A stretch of DNA of 64,000 bases from CAWGLW01 sp963823525 (GTDB lineage Bacteria > Pseudomonadota > Gammaproteobacteria > Steroidobacterales > Steroidobacteraceae). Location: assembly GCA_963823525.1 (NCBI GenBank), contig CAWGLW010000006.1:1364001-1428000 (forward strand). The letters are read 5' to 3'. Positions within the stretch are counted from its first letter, which is position 1, and every line of letters starts with the position of its first letter. The position numbers were made by a program, and so were the translations under genes. Below are positions 43,949-52,736 of the stretch, piece after piece. The notes below the pieces were generated by a model that was not told the origin of the DNA, made no database searches, and saw only the letters and a list, made by a program, of their open reading frames with translations.

Positions 43949-44491
43949 TCAACGGGCTGCGACTTTCTGGTCCGGCAGCGTATACATCGAATAGGCGAGT
44001 GTCATGCGGTCCACCTGCAGGGGCAGGTCCGGATCGACGATGAATCTCACCACAAAATGCCGCTCCTCGGCCGCGGCAAAGGACTGAGTGTCAAAGCAGA
44101 AGCACTCGGTCTTCTGCAGGTATTTTGCGGTGTACGAGGGTGCGACGCTCGGTATTGCCTGACCGACTACCGGCACCGACGCCCGGTTGCGAATGCGAAA
44201 ACCCGCTTCGTGCAGCCGGCCCGGGCGGACCGTCATCGAGTTGACATCCGGGACGAGTTCCCAGTCACCGCTGGGTGCCAGCAGCGAGACGAATTCCAGC
44301 GTCAGTTCGCGCGTCGTTTGCGCCGCCGACTCGACCGCTGCCGACGGCGCAGCATTGACCCGGATACCCGCAGCCTCACAGATCACGTCATAGAGCGGCA
44401 CCAGCGCAAAACCAAACGCAAAGCTGCCAAGCACCATGACGAGCAGGCGCCGGGTCAGCGATGCGTTTTCCTTTCGCTTCGTCTCGTTCAT
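43949..44491 (-). CDS. ctaG: Cytochrome c oxidase assembly protein CtaG (Cox11)
   Basis: Copper chaperone that delivers CuB to subunit I. N-terminal membrane helix (about 17-36; VMVLGSFAFGFALVPLYDVICEAAG) and a periplasmic domain with the copper-binding CFCF in KTECFCFDTQSF and VDRMTLAYSMYTLP near the end. 180 residues. Start at 44491, one base after the stop of the 41-residue gene upstream. Confidence 0.95.
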   Translation of the reverse strand: MNETKRKENASLTRRLLVMVLGSFAFGFALVPLYDVICEAAGIRVNAAPSAAVESAAQTTRELTLEFVSLLAPSGDWELVPDVNSMTVRPGRLHEAGFRIRNRASVPVVGQAIPSVAPSYTAKYLQKTECFCFDTQSFAAAEERHFVVRFIVDPDLPLQVDRMTLAYSMYTLPDQKVAAR

Positions 44492-44492
44492 A

Positions 44493-44618
44493 TCAGGACG
44501 GTGCCCGGAGCATGCCAGAGACAATGAAGGTTACGTAGATCGCCAACGCGGTGAGGCCCAGCACGATACTTGTCCTTCGTATGCGCCGGCGCTGCTCGTC
44601 AGTCGGTCCGCTGGACAT
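44493..44618 (-). CDS. 41-residue small membrane protein of the oxidase cluster
   Basis: A short gene between ctaD (stop 44628) and ctaG (start 44491), on the same strand. Translation begins MSSGPTDEQRRRIRRTSIVL and continues through one helix (about 17-36; IVLGLTALAIYVTFIVSGML), ending RAPS. The basic segment before the helix suggests N-in orientation. Similar one-helix 'cytochrome oxidase small assembly protein' genes occupy this slot in other gammaproteobacteria. Spacing of 9 bases from ctaD and 1 base from ctaG supports a real gene in the operon. Confidence 0.8.
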   Translation of the reverse strand: MSSGPTDEQRRRIRRTSIVLGLTALAIYVTFIVSGMLRAPS

Positions 44619-44627
44619 CGCGTGCGC

Positions 44628-46220
44628 CTACTTGACCACCGGTGCTTCTTCAAACGTGTGGTACGGGGCCGGCGACGGCACCGTCCACTCCAGACCTGTC
44701 ATGCGACCGTCCCAGACCTCCGCCGATGCCTTGGTCCCGCCGCGAGCGGATTTCCAGATGACGTATACGAACAGTAACTGGGAGAGGCCGAATCCGAACG
44801 CACCGATCGAGGAGATCATGTTCCAGTCAGCGAACTGCGTCGAGTAATCCGGAATGCGTCGTGGCATGCCAGCCAGGCCCAGGAAATGCTGCGGGAAGAA
44901 CAGGACGTTGACGAAAATGGCCGACAGCCAGAAGTGCAGGTTGGCGAGCTTCATGTCGTACATGTGCCCGGTCCATTTCGGCAGCCAGTAATAGACACCT
45001 GCCATGATTGCGAACACCGCGCCGGGTACCAGCACATAGTGGAAATGAGCAACGATGAAGTAGGTGTCGTGGTACTGAAAATCGACCGGAGCAATGGCCA
45101 TCATCAGGCCGGAGAATCCACCGATCGTGAACAGGAACAGGAAAGCGAGTGAGAACAGCATCGGCGGCTCGAAAGACAGTGAGCCTTTCCACATCGTGGC
45201 AGTCCAGTTGAACACCTTCACGCCGGTGGGCACGGCGATGAGCATCGTGCTCAGCATGAAGAACAGTTCACCCGCCAGTGGCATGCCGACCGTGAACATG
45301 TGATGCGCCCAGACAATAAACGACAGGAAAGCGATCGAGGCCGACGCGTAGACCATCGATTCGTAGCCAAACAGCGGCTTGCGTGAAAAGGTCGGGATAA
45401 TTTCCGAGACGATGCCGAAGGCCGGCAGGATCATGATGTAGACCTCCGGGTGCCCGAAGAACCAGAAAATATGCTGGTAGAGCACCGGGTCACCGCCGCC
45501 GGCTGCGGCAAAGAAAGTCGTCCCGAAGAAATGATCGGTCAGCAGCATGGTCACCGCGCCAGCGAACACCGGCATCACGGCGATCAGCAGGTAGGCCGTG
45601 ATCAGCCAGGTCCACACGAACAGCGGCATCTTGAGCAGGGTCATGCCAGGCGCGCGCAGGTTCATGATCGTCACGATGATGTTGATTGCACCCATGATCG
45701 ATGAAGCGCCCGCGAGGTGGATCGCAAATATCGCCAGCGGGAACGCATCGCCGGTCTGCAGAACCAGCGGCGGGTACAGCGTCCAGCCGGCCGCGGGACC
45801 ACCGCCGGGCATGAACAGCGAGAGGATCAGCAGCGTAAACGCTGCCACCAGCAGCCAGAAACTGAAGTTGTTCATTCGCGGCAGTGCCATATCCGGCGCG
45901 CCGATCTGCAGCGGAATCATCCAGTTGGCGAGTCCGACCGTCGCCGGCATCACCGCGCCAAACACCATGATCAGCGCGTGGACGGTCGTCATCGTGTTGA
46001 AGAAGCCGGGATCGACCAGCTGCATGCCCGGCATGAACAGCTCGGCGCGGATCACCAGTGCCATGCCGCCGCCGATGAAAAACATCAGCAGGCTGAACAG
46101 CAGGTACATCGTGCCGATGTCTTTGTGATTCGTCGTGAACAGCCAGCGCTTCAGACCCTTCGCGGGACCGTGATCGTCGTGGCCGTGCTCGGCTTCGTGG
46201 TGGGTGGGGGTAGCACTCAT
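44628..46220 (-). CDS. ctaD: Cytochrome c oxidase subunit I
   Basis: Catalytic subunit with heme a and the heme a3-CuB centre; 12 helices, 530 residues. The HPEV motif with the cross-linking His and Tyr and the D-channel glutamate is WFFGHPEVYIMILPAFG, which fits A1-type heme-copper oxidases. HHMFTVGMP carries the CuB histidines, and HFHYVLVPGAVFAIM the heme ligand. It follows ctaC by 6 bases. Confidence 0.98.
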   Translation of the reverse strand: MSATPTHHEAEHGHDDHGPAKGLKRWLFTTNHKDIGTMYLLFSLLMFFIGGGMALVIRAELFMPGMQLVDPGFFNTMTTVHALIMVFGAVMPATVGLANWMIPLQIGAPDMALPRMNNFSFWLLVAAFTLLILSLFMPGGGPAAGWTLYPPLVLQTGDAFPLAIFAIHLAGASSIMGAINIIVTIMNLRAPGMTLLKMPLFVWTWLITAYLLIAVMPVFAGAVTMLLTDHFFGTTFFAAAGGGDPVLYQHIFWFFGHPEVYIMILPAFGIVSEIIPTFSRKPLFGYESMVYASASIAFLSFIVWAHHMFTVGMPLAGELFFMLSTMLIAVPTGVKVFNWTATMWKGSLSFEPPMLFSLAFLFLFTIGGFSGLMMAIAPVDFQYHDTYFIVAHFHYVLVPGAVFAIMAGVYYWLPKWTGHMYDMKLANLHFWLSAIFVNVLFFPQHFLGLAGMPRRIPDYSTQFADWNMISSIGAFGFGLSQLLFVYVIWKSARGGTKASAEVWDGRMTGLEWTVPSPAPYHTFEEAPVVK

Positions 46221-46226
46221 CGTCGA

Positions 46227-47117
46227 TTACTCCGCGTTGGCGACCCGAACGGTCGTCGCATCATCTTCAGGGATTTTCGAGGCAGCCTGCGCCCGCGTTG
46301 GGGCACTGTCTTTCGCAGCCTGGCGCGCGCGTTGCTGTTCGACCAGCCACGCATCGAATTCCTCCGCCGGCACAACCTCGACGACCACCGGCATGAAACC
46401 GTGGTCGCGGCCGCAGAGCTCCGCGCACTGGCCGCGGAACGTGCCGGTTTCATCGGCTCGGAACCACAGCTCATTGATGAATCCCGGGACCGCGTCTTTT
46501 TTCATGCCGAAATCCGGCACCCACCATGAGTGGATGACGTCGTTTGCGGTGATCAGAACGCGGACCTTGCGCCCCTGCGGCACGACCAGCGGCTTGTCGA
46601 CTTCCAACAGGTAATTTTCGACCGTGTACGGGTCGATGCCCGAATCGAGCTGGCGTGCAGCGTCGCTGGGGCGTGCAAGTGTGGAGAAGAACGACACGCC
46701 CTCGTCGACGTATTCGTACTGCCACTTCCACTGGTAGCCGGTCACTTTGATGGTCAGTTCCGAGCCGCGAGTGTCATCGATCTTGACGAGTGTCCGGGTC
46801 GAGGGAATGGCCATCGCGACGAGGATGATTACCGGGATCACGGTCCAGATGATCTCGGCTTTCGTGCTGTGATCGAAGGTGGCCGGGACCGCGCCTTTCG
46901 ACTTCCGGAAGGTTGCGATCGAATAAATCATGACCGCAAAGACGACTACGGCAATTGCGACGCACACCCAGAGGACCAGCATGTGCAGCCCGTAGATCTC
47001 GCGGCTCAACTCTGTGACGCCGACGCGCAGGTTCAGGTCCGACCAGGCGGCCAGGGCGGGGCTGCCCGCAAGCATCAGCGCTGCAAACGCCGCCAAGCCA
47101 CGTTTCACCATCTTCAT
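46227..47117 (-). CDS. ctaC: Cytochrome c oxidase subunit II
   Basis: Carries the CuA site that accepts electrons from cytochrome c. Signal peptide (about 1-23), two helices (about 40-65 and 85-105) and a periplasmic cupredoxin domain with DVIHSWWVPDFGMKKDAVPGF and the CuA ligands CAELCGRDHGFM. No fused cytochrome c domain. Start at 47117 has GGGAG upstream. First structural gene of the cluster, after a DUF2244 gene. Confidence 0.97.
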   Translation of the reverse strand: MKMVKRGLAAFAALMLAGSPALAAWSDLNLRVGVTELSREIYGLHMLVLWVCVAIAVVVFAVMIYSIATFRKSKGAVPATFDHSTKAEIIWTVIPVIILVAMAIPSTRTLVKIDDTRGSELTIKVTGYQWKWQYEYVDEGVSFFSTLARPSDAARQLDSGIDPYTVENYLLEVDKPLVVPQGRKVRVLITANDVIHSWWVPDFGMKKDAVPGFINELWFRADETGTFRGQCAELCGRDHGFMPVVVEVVPAEEFDAWLVEQQRARQAAKDSAPTRAQAASKIPEDDATTVRVANAE

Positions 47118-47185
47118 TAGCAAGCAAACTCCCGTGTTGTTGACTCGCCGTGGTCTCTCCCCCGACCTCGACAAAACCCCGTCAC

Positions 47186-47202
47186 CGTGTCCTCAGGACA
47201 CG
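47186..47202 (-). terminator. Short hairpin with T-run after the DUF2244 gene
   Basis: CGTGTCC-TCA-GGACACG includes the DUF2244 stop codon and is followed, on the minus strand, by a short run of T in GGGGTTTTG. A moderate terminator or attenuator before ctaC. Confidence 0.45.
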
Positions 47203-47693
47203 AGGGCAGGGGATTCACTCGTGTTACCCACGAGCTTCTGCAGACGTGACGCCAGCGCGCAGCGTTCTTCCTCAGTGAGGAATTTCCCCACCTCGCATGC
47301 CCGACCGTGCGATTCGATCGTAAGCCGGCTCGGGTGCAGCGAAGACAAAGAGTCGCACAGTTTAACCCTCGCCCAATGCCGAGGAAACACTGTTTTTTCA
47401 GATCCCGACCGGGCCCGGCGTTCAACCGCAACAGTATCATCCGAAATGATAATCACTTCCCTTTCGGTTCCGCTTCGCATGCTTGCACGGACCGCCCAGG
47501 CCAGCAGCCCGATCTCGAGCCCGGCAAACGGCAGAATCGGCCAGAGACCCTGAGCGGCAAAATAACCGGCCGTTGAGAATGTGACAAACGCCAGGCTTCC
47601 GACCAGGACCAATGCGCCGCGGGCACTCAGCGAGCAGTTCGGCGCCAGTTCAATGCGTTGTGCATCGGCAACAGCCGTGGAAGTCGTGGGCAT
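47193..47693 (-). CDS. DUF2244 domain-containing membrane protein
   Basis: A 166-residue protein with two helices (about 27-47 and 50-68) followed by a soluble beta-rich domain (REVIIISDDTVAVERR, WARVKLCDS), the DUF2244 layout. DUF2244 genes are often found just upstream of oxidase subunit II in proteobacteria, so a role in oxidase function is likely but unproven. It is separated by 75 bases from ctaC and lies 86 bases downstream of bioD. Confidence 0.9.
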   Translation of the reverse strand: MPTTSTAVADAQRIELAPNCSLSARGALVLVGSLAFVTFSTAGYFAAQGLWPILPFAGLEIGLLAWAVRASMRSGTEREVIIISDDTVAVERRARSGSEKTVFPRHWARVKLCDSLSSLHPSRLTIESHGRACEVGKFLTEEERCALASRLQKLVGNTSESPALVS

Positions 47694-47779
47694 GGCTCAG
47701 GTGCTCGGAAGGAGCGCCAAATGTATCTTGCCGAATTACCACTGGCAACGCGCAAGCCTTGGGAAGACAGGTCTTTTCC

Positions 47780-48511
47780 TCAGTAGCCCGTCCTCGGCAG
47801 CAGCGGACGCAGCTGTGTATCCAGCCGGCGCGAATCAAGCGATTCGACCGCGGCGCTGGCCTCAGCGTGTGCCAGCCTGGGTAACAACGCAAGGGGTGGA
47901 TCACCAAGCAGATCAGTCAAGGTTTCGAGATTTTCACGGCGGCGCTCGAAGGGTTCGCTGAGATCGTTGCCGATCCAGCCGAGGAACCGACAGCATCCGC
48001 CGTGCCGGATCGCCTCCCAGGTCAGCCTGGCGTGGTTCAGGCAACCGAGACGCAGCCCGACGACCATGATCACGCCCAGCCCGAGCCGTTCCGGCAGGTC
48101 ACTGATAAAAGTCTCTCCCTGCAGCGGTACGCGCCAGCCGCCCGCCCCTTCGACGACGGCCAGCTCGGCGCCTGCGCTGGCTCGTGCGTACCAGGCGAGC
48201 AGAGCTTCGATACTCACGCAGGTGCTCGAATCCCGGGCTGCGAGATGCGGCGCCACCGCAGCTTCGAAGCAGAAGGGGTTGGTCAACTCGTAGGGCAATT
48301 GCGGTGAACTCTCAGCCGCCAGAGCCAGCGCGTCATCGTTGCGCAGTTCGCCCGCGGACCCGCTCGCGCCGCTGGCGACGGGCTTCAAGCCGACCACCCG
48401 GTGCCCCCGGCTGACCAGCAGACGGACCAGCGCCGCGGCCACCAGCGTCTTGCCGACTGCTGTATCCGTACCGGTCACGAAGACGCCCGGGGTCGGTGGG
48501 TTCGTGCTCAC
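47780..48511 (-). CDS. bioD: Dethiobiotin synthetase
   Basis: ATP-dependent ureido-ring closure of diaminopelargonic acid to dethiobiotin. Walker A appears as TGTDTAVGKTLVAAALV, with KPVASGASG and EGAGGWRVPL also typical. GTG start, 243 residues. It lies 133 bases downstream of bioC after an AT-rich gap, so it may have its own promoter. Confidence 0.94.
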   Translation of the reverse strand: MSTNPPTPGVFVTGTDTAVGKTLVAAALVRLLVSRGHRVVGLKPVASGASGSAGELRNDDALALAAESSPQLPYELTNPFCFEAAVAPHLAARDSSTCVSIEALLAWYARASAGAELAVVEGAGGWRVPLQGETFISDLPERLGLGVIMVVGLRLGCLNHARLTWEAIRHGGCCRFLGWIGNDLSEPFERRRENLETLTDLLGDPPLALLPRLAHAEASAAVESLDSRRLDTQLRPLLPRTGY

Positions 48512-48644
48512 CAGCGGCGGCTCTCGGCAGCCGGGAAACCTATCTTGATTAGTAAGTAATTACACACAGATAGCCTTTTTTATTGAGGAAAAATCCTATT
48601 TGTTAGAAAAAATAATACAGCCTGTAATCGATGGTGGAATCGGA
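48512..48644 (-). other. AT-rich gap between bioC and bioD
   Basis: About 90 of these 133 bases (48536-48628) are very AT-rich. They may hold a promoter for bioD or a weak terminator for the bioBFC genes; no clear hairpin or consensus promoter was found. Confidence 0.4.
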
Positions 48645-49574
48645 TCAACGCTCATGCGCCGCGGTTTCGCGCGGCCCGGGGCGGTCGATCCGGCCGATCC
48701 GGCCGATCGGGATCCTGGTTTCGGTCACCGGGTTTCGGCGGGATGTCGGCTCGGCCGGGGCCCAGGCCTGTCCATAGACCACTTCGTGGGTGGCCGGAAT
48801 TCGCCCCTCACTGCGCATCTGGTCGTACACATCGATCATCCTCGCCAGCGCCCTGCGCCCGGTCAGCGCGCGGTTTCGACCGGCGTTCGCATTGCCGGCG
48901 CCCATGCTTCGGAGGTCGCGCATCAACCCCGTGACGCCATCGTAGGTGAGCGTATATCGCTCCACATCCATGACCGGTTCGGCAAGTCCGCTGCGAACCA
49001 GCGCATCGCCGAGGTCATGCATGTCCACAAAGCGGTTGACGTGGGTATAGGGATCGGCCGCGGACCAGGCACGGCGCAGCTCGATCAGCGTGTCCGGACC
49101 GAAGGTGGTAAAGGTAAGCAGCCCACCGGGCCGGAGCACCCGGCGGTATTCATGGAACACGGCGTCGAGATCGTTGCACCAGTGCAGCATCAGGTTGCTG
49201 AAGATCAGGTCCACGCAGTGATCGCGGATGGGCAGCCTCGCCGTTTCGGCGCAGACCCGTCGAAACCGCCGCAATGGACGCTGTTGACGCCTCGCTTCGC
49301 GCAGCATGCCCTCGGCGATATCAAGAGCCAGCACCCGGCTGTGCCGATAGCGACGCTGCAGTTCCCGTGAGCCGTGACCGGTGCCGGCTCCGGCATCGAC
49401 GATCACCCGCGGATCGATACGCACGAGGTCCAGCCGCTCGAGCAGCCGGCCCCGCACTTCCGCCTGCAAAACGGCGACGCTGTCATAGGTGGCCGCTGCG
49501 CGCCCGAACGCGCGCCTCACCGTTGCCATGTCCAGCGTGAACTCGCAGTCGCCGGTCGTGCCGTTCCGAATCAT
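48645..49574 (-). CDS. bioC: Malonyl-ACP O-methyltransferase BioC
   Basis: Methylates malonyl-ACP to disguise it for pimelate chain extension in biotin synthesis. SAM motif VDAGAGTGHGSRELQRRY, then LDIAEGMLREAR and FSNLMLHWCNDL, which match BioC. The start is uncertain: ATG at 49574 is used here; a GTG at 49634 next to the bioF stop, and an ATG at 49529 that aligns with the E. coli start, are alternatives. The C-terminus is longer than E. coli BioC with an Arg/Pro/Gly-rich tail. 309 residues. Confidence 0.9.
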   Translation of the reverse strand: MIRNGTTGDCEFTLDMATVRRAFGRAAATYDSVAVLQAEVRGRLLERLDLVRIDPRVIVDAGAGTGHGSRELQRRYRHSRVLALDIAEGMLREARRQQRPLRRFRRVCAETARLPIRDHCVDLIFSNLMLHWCNDLDAVFHEYRRVLRPGGLLTFTTFGPDTLIELRRAWSAADPYTHVNRFVDMHDLGDALVRSGLAEPVMDVERYTLTYDGVTGLMRDLRSMGAGNANAGRNRALTGRRALARMIDVYDQMRSEGRIPATHEVVYGQAWAPAEPTSRRNPVTETRIPIGRIGRIDRPGPRETAAHER

Positions 49575-49635
49575 CTTCCCGATGCCCCGCCGCGCGTCTG
49601 CGCCGGGTTGGCATGCCTGGCTGCGGTTCGCCACT

Positions 49636-50820
49636 TCAATTCAATAGGCCCTGGCGTCTCAACACCATTAGTGCCTCCAGCAGCCGCTCGAGATCCGAAT
49701 CCGTATGAGACGCCGAGAAGGTGATCCGCAGCCGCGAGGTATTTTCAGGGACCGTGGGCGGTCGGATCGCGGGTACCCAGAGTCCGGCTTTCAGCAGGGC
49801 TTCACTGGCGGTCATTGCCGCGGACTCGTCGCCGAGAATCAACGCCTGTATCGGTGTGTACGACGGCAGCAGGTTCAACTCGAGGGCCGCGGCGGCTGCA
49901 CGAAACCGACTGACCAGCCCGTCCAGTCGCTCACGGCGCCAGGGTTCGTCCTGCAGGATGCGCAGCGCGGTCCGCGTGGCCGAAGCAACGGCCGGTGGCA
50001 GCGCCGTGGTGTAAATGTAGGTTCTGCCGCGCTGGACCAGGTAGTCGATCAACGGTGCGGATCCCGCCACAAAGGCGCCGAAGGTGCCGAGCGCCTTGCC
50101 GAGCGTGCCCATCAGGACCGGCGCGTCATCTGGCCCGAGCTCCGCCTGCTCGAGAGACCCGCGTCCGTGAGTGCCGAGCACACCCAGTCCGTGTGCGTCG
50201 TCGACATAAAGCAAGGCTTCGTGTTCACGGCAGGCGGCCGCAAGATCCGCCAGAGGCGCGACATCGCCATCCATGCTGAAAACACCGTCCGTGATGACCA
50301 GTCGGCGTCCGCCGCCGGGTTTCGCGAGTTCTGATCGCAGCGCGGTCACGTCAGCGTGCGGGTATCGCAGGAATTCTGCGCGGCTGAGCCGGCCGGCATC
50401 GAGCAGCGAGGCGTGGTTGAGTCGATCCTCGAAAACTCGGTCGCCGACGGTCAGCAGGGTGGTCGCGACAGCGAGGTTGGCCATGTACCCGCCTGAGAAC
50501 AACAGGGCTCGTGGTCGACGGACAAACGCGGCGATTTCTTCCTCAAGGGCGTGGTGCTCCCCGCAATGGCCACTGATCAGGTGTGAGGCGCCACTGCCAG
50601 CTCCCCATTGCCGGGCACCGTCGATCAAGGCGGATACCACGCGCGGGTCGCCGGCCAGCCCAAGGTAGTCATTACTGCAGAAGGCCAGGCAGTCGCGGTC
50701 ATCGACGCGCACCCATGTCGTGCCATCCGGGCGCGCCTGCACCACCCTGCGTTGGCGGTAACGGCCTGCATCGCGCAACGCCTGCAGCGAGCCGGTCAAC
50801 TGGGCGTCGAACGGGCGCAC
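49636..50820 (-). CDS. bioF: 8-amino-7-oxononanoate synthase
   Basis: PLP enzyme that condenses pimeloyl-ACP and alanine. Chosen start: GTG at 50820, 13 bases after the bioB stop with GGAAG upstream, giving 394 residues; a longer frame overlaps bioB. Motifs: CSNDYLGLAGDP, GSGASHLISGH, DDAHGLGVLG and the PLP-lysine GTLGKALGTFGAF. Second gene of bioB-bioF-bioC. Confidence 0.95.
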   Translation of the reverse strand: MRPFDAQLTGSLQALRDAGRYRQRRVVQARPDGTTWVRVDDRDCLAFCSNDYLGLAGDPRVVSALIDGARQWGAGSGASHLISGHCGEHHALEEEIAAFVRRPRALLFSGGYMANLAVATTLLTVGDRVFEDRLNHASLLDAGRLSRAEFLRYPHADVTALRSELAKPGGGRRLVITDGVFSMDGDVAPLADLAAACREHEALLYVDDAHGLGVLGTHGRGSLEQAELGPDDAPVLMGTLGKALGTFGAFVAGSAPLIDYLVQRGRTYIYTTALPPAVASATRTALRILQDEPWRRERLDGLVSRFRAAAAALELNLLPSYTPIQALILGDESAAMTASEALLKAGLWVPAIRPPTVPENTSRLRITFSASHTDSDLERLLEALMVLRRQGLLN

Positions 50821-50833
50821 GGTGCGTCTTCCG

Positions 50834-51820
50834 TCAACGCGGAGCGGTGGCGGTCTCGGGTTCCAGCCCGAGACGGTCAAAGAGCGCCTCGTCGTTCGTG
50901 CGCCCCGGGTTCGGCGTCGTCAGCAGTTTTTCACCATAAAAAATCGAATTCGCACCGGCCAGGAAACACAGCGCCTGCACAGCATCACTCATCTCGGTAC
51001 GCCCTGCCGAAAGCCGAACGTGTGAGCGCGGCATCAGCAGTCGGGCAGTGGCTATGGTACGCACGAGGTCCAGCGGATCGAGCGGCGGCAGGCCGTGAAG
51101 CGGGGTTCCCTCGACCTGCACCAGCTGATTGATCGGTACGCTCTCAGGGTGCTGTTCCATCGTCGCCAGTGTGTGCAGCAACTGCACGCGATCGAGCGTC
51201 GACTCACCCATGCCCAGAATGCCGCCGCAGCAGACCTTCAAACCGGCTTCGCGAACTGCTTGCAGCGTGTCGAGGCGATCCTGGTAACGGCGAGTTGTGA
51301 CGATCTCGGTGTAAAAGGCTTCTGACGTATCGAGGTTGTGATTGTAGTAGTCAAGCCCGGCTTCCTTGAGTTCCCCGGCCTGATCGGGCGTCAACATGCC
51401 CAGCGTTGCGCAGGTCTCGAGCCCCAGCTCGCTGACCTGCCGGACCATTTCTTTGATGCTTGCAAGCTGGCGCGGCTTCGGGTTGCGGTACGCAGCGCCC
51501 ATGCAGAAGCGGGTCGCGCCGCTTGCCTGGGCCGCTTTCGCCGCGGCCACCACGGCAGCCGGATCCATCAGGGCCTCGCCTTCAACCGCGGTGTCGTAGC
51601 GCACGCTTTGGGGGCAGTAGCTGCAGTCCTCCGGGCAGGCGCCGGTCTTGATCGACAACAGCGTGCTCACCTGAACCTTGTTCGGGTCGAAGTACTTCCG
51701 ATGAATCCGCTGGGCATGAAACAACAGGTCGTTGAACGGCAGGCCACACACTGCCCGCGCTTCCTCAAGCGTCCAGTCACTGCGAACTTCGCCCAGGCGA
51801 TCAGGGTCAAGCTGTGGCAT
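50834..51820 (-). CDS. bioB: Biotin synthase
   Basis: Radical-SAM enzyme that inserts sulfur into dethiobiotin. The radical cluster motif CxxxCxxC is in GACPEDCSYCPQS; NHNLDTSEAFY, GGILGMGES and the Arg-containing VRLSAGR are family signatures. 328 residues with a start at 51820, AGGA 8 bases upstream. Divergent from comF, with a candidate BirA operator between. Confidence 0.96.
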   Translation of the reverse strand: MPQLDPDRLGEVRSDWTLEEARAVCGLPFNDLLFHAQRIHRKYFDPNKVQVSTLLSIKTGACPEDCSYCPQSVRYDTAVEGEALMDPAAVVAAAKAAQASGATRFCMGAAYRNPKPRQLASIKEMVRQVSELGLETCATLGMLTPDQAGELKEAGLDYYNHNLDTSEAFYTEIVTTRRYQDRLDTLQAVREAGLKVCCGGILGMGESTLDRVQLLHTLATMEQHPESVPINQLVQVEGTPLHGLPPLDPLDLVRTIATARLLMPRSHVRLSAGRTEMSDAVQALCFLAGANSIFYGEKLLTTPNPGRTNDEALFDRLGLEPETATAPR

Positions 51821-51862
51821 CCGATTTTTCCTGGTTCTGGCCAAATAGGCGGCGAGCGCTGA

Positions 51863-51880
51863 CGTCGTTGATCAACGACG
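51863..51880. promoter_or_regulatory. Perfect 18-bp palindrome in the bioB leader
   Basis: CGTCGTTGATCAACGACG is fully self-complementary and lies 43 bases before bioB. It does not resemble a BirA site and could be an operator for another regulator or a leader hairpin. Confidence 0.5.
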
Positions 51881-51915
51881 CTGCATGGCGAGCATGTTTC
51901 GATCAATACGATCCG

Positions 51916-51948
51916 CTGTCAACTCGAAATGACTGTGAAAGTTTACAA
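51916..51948. promoter_or_regulatory. Candidate BirA operator overlapping the comF start
   Basis: Half-sites CTGTCAACT (51916-51924) and AGTTTACAA (51940-51948) are separated by 15 bases. This matches the BirA operator layout TTGTAAAC-N14/16-GTTTACAA, with about 14 of 18 consensus positions. The left half also reads TTGACAG on the minus strand, so it could overlap a bioB -35 box. The comF ATG (51929) lies inside the site. Confidence 0.6.
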
Positions 51949-52732
51949 GTGGCTCGATCGCCTGAGTGACCTGCTGTTGCCGCCTCGCTGCGTGCTTTGC
52001 GCGGCGCCCGGACAGCGCCCCTGCCTGGATTTGTGCGCCGACTGCCAGGCGGAACTGCCCGGCGCCCTGCAGCCCTCCTGCATTCACTGCGCAGCACCGC
52101 TTCTGCTCGTCGACGCCTCCGACGGGATCTGCGCGGTCTGTCGGATCGCGCCCCCGGACTATGACCGCTGCCTGACCGCCTATGAATACCGTTATCCGGT
52201 CGATCAGCTGATTTGCGGGCTCAAGTACCGCGGCCGGCTTGCGCCGTCGCGGGTGCTCGGCACGTTGCTGGGCGAGTCGATCGCCGCGCGGCACCGGCCC
52301 CCGGACGTCGATCTCCTGCTGCCGGTGCCCTTGCACCCGAATCGGTTGGTTCAGCGCGGCTTCAACCAGTCGCTGGAGATTGCGCGCTGGACGGCCAGGT
52401 ACCTCGGCCTGGCGCTCTCAACGCGTTGCCTGCGGCGCCGCCGTGACACGCGGCCGCAGGTCGGGCTGTCAGTCACACGCCGCAAGGCGAACCTGCGCGG
52501 CGCGTTCGGCGTAGCCCACGGCTTGAGCGGACGGCGCGTCGCGGTCATCGACGACGTGCTGACTACCGGCAGCACAGTGGGCGAAATTGCGCGCACGCTG
52601 CGTCGGGCCGGCGTGGCGGCCGTAGAGGTCTGGTGTGTAGCGCGTGCACCGAACTCTCCGCCCAGCGGCGCCGGATTTCCGCAAACGACAAGCCGACGCG
52701 GTAGAATTCCGATCCGTAAACCCGGACGGTAG
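51929..52732 (+). CDS. comF: ComF family protein
   Basis: Phosphoribosyltransferase-like protein linked to DNA uptake in competent bacteria; in other species required for transformation, exact activity unknown. A Cys-rich zinc-finger N-terminus (CVLCAAPGQRPCLDLCADCQ, CIHC, CAVC) is followed by a PRTase domain with RRVAVIDDVLTTGSTVGEIA. 267 residues, slightly longer than usual with a Pro/Ser/Gly tail. Divergent from bioB, a typical neighbour, and four bases before nhaA. Confidence 0.92.
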   Translation: MTVKVYKWLDRLSDLLLPPRCVLCAAPGQRPCLDLCADCQAELPGALQPSCIHCAAPLLLVDASDGICAVCRIAPPDYDRCLTAYEYRYPVDQLICGLKYRGRLAPSRVLGTLLGESIAARHRPPDVDLLLPVPLHPNRLVQRGFNQSLEIARWTARYLGLALSTRCLRRRRDTRPQVGLSVTRRKANLRGAFGVAHGLSGRRVAVIDDVLTTGSTVGEIARTLRRAGVAAVEVWCVARAPNSPPSGAGFPQTTSRRGRIPIRKPGR

Positions 52733-52736
52733 TCGA

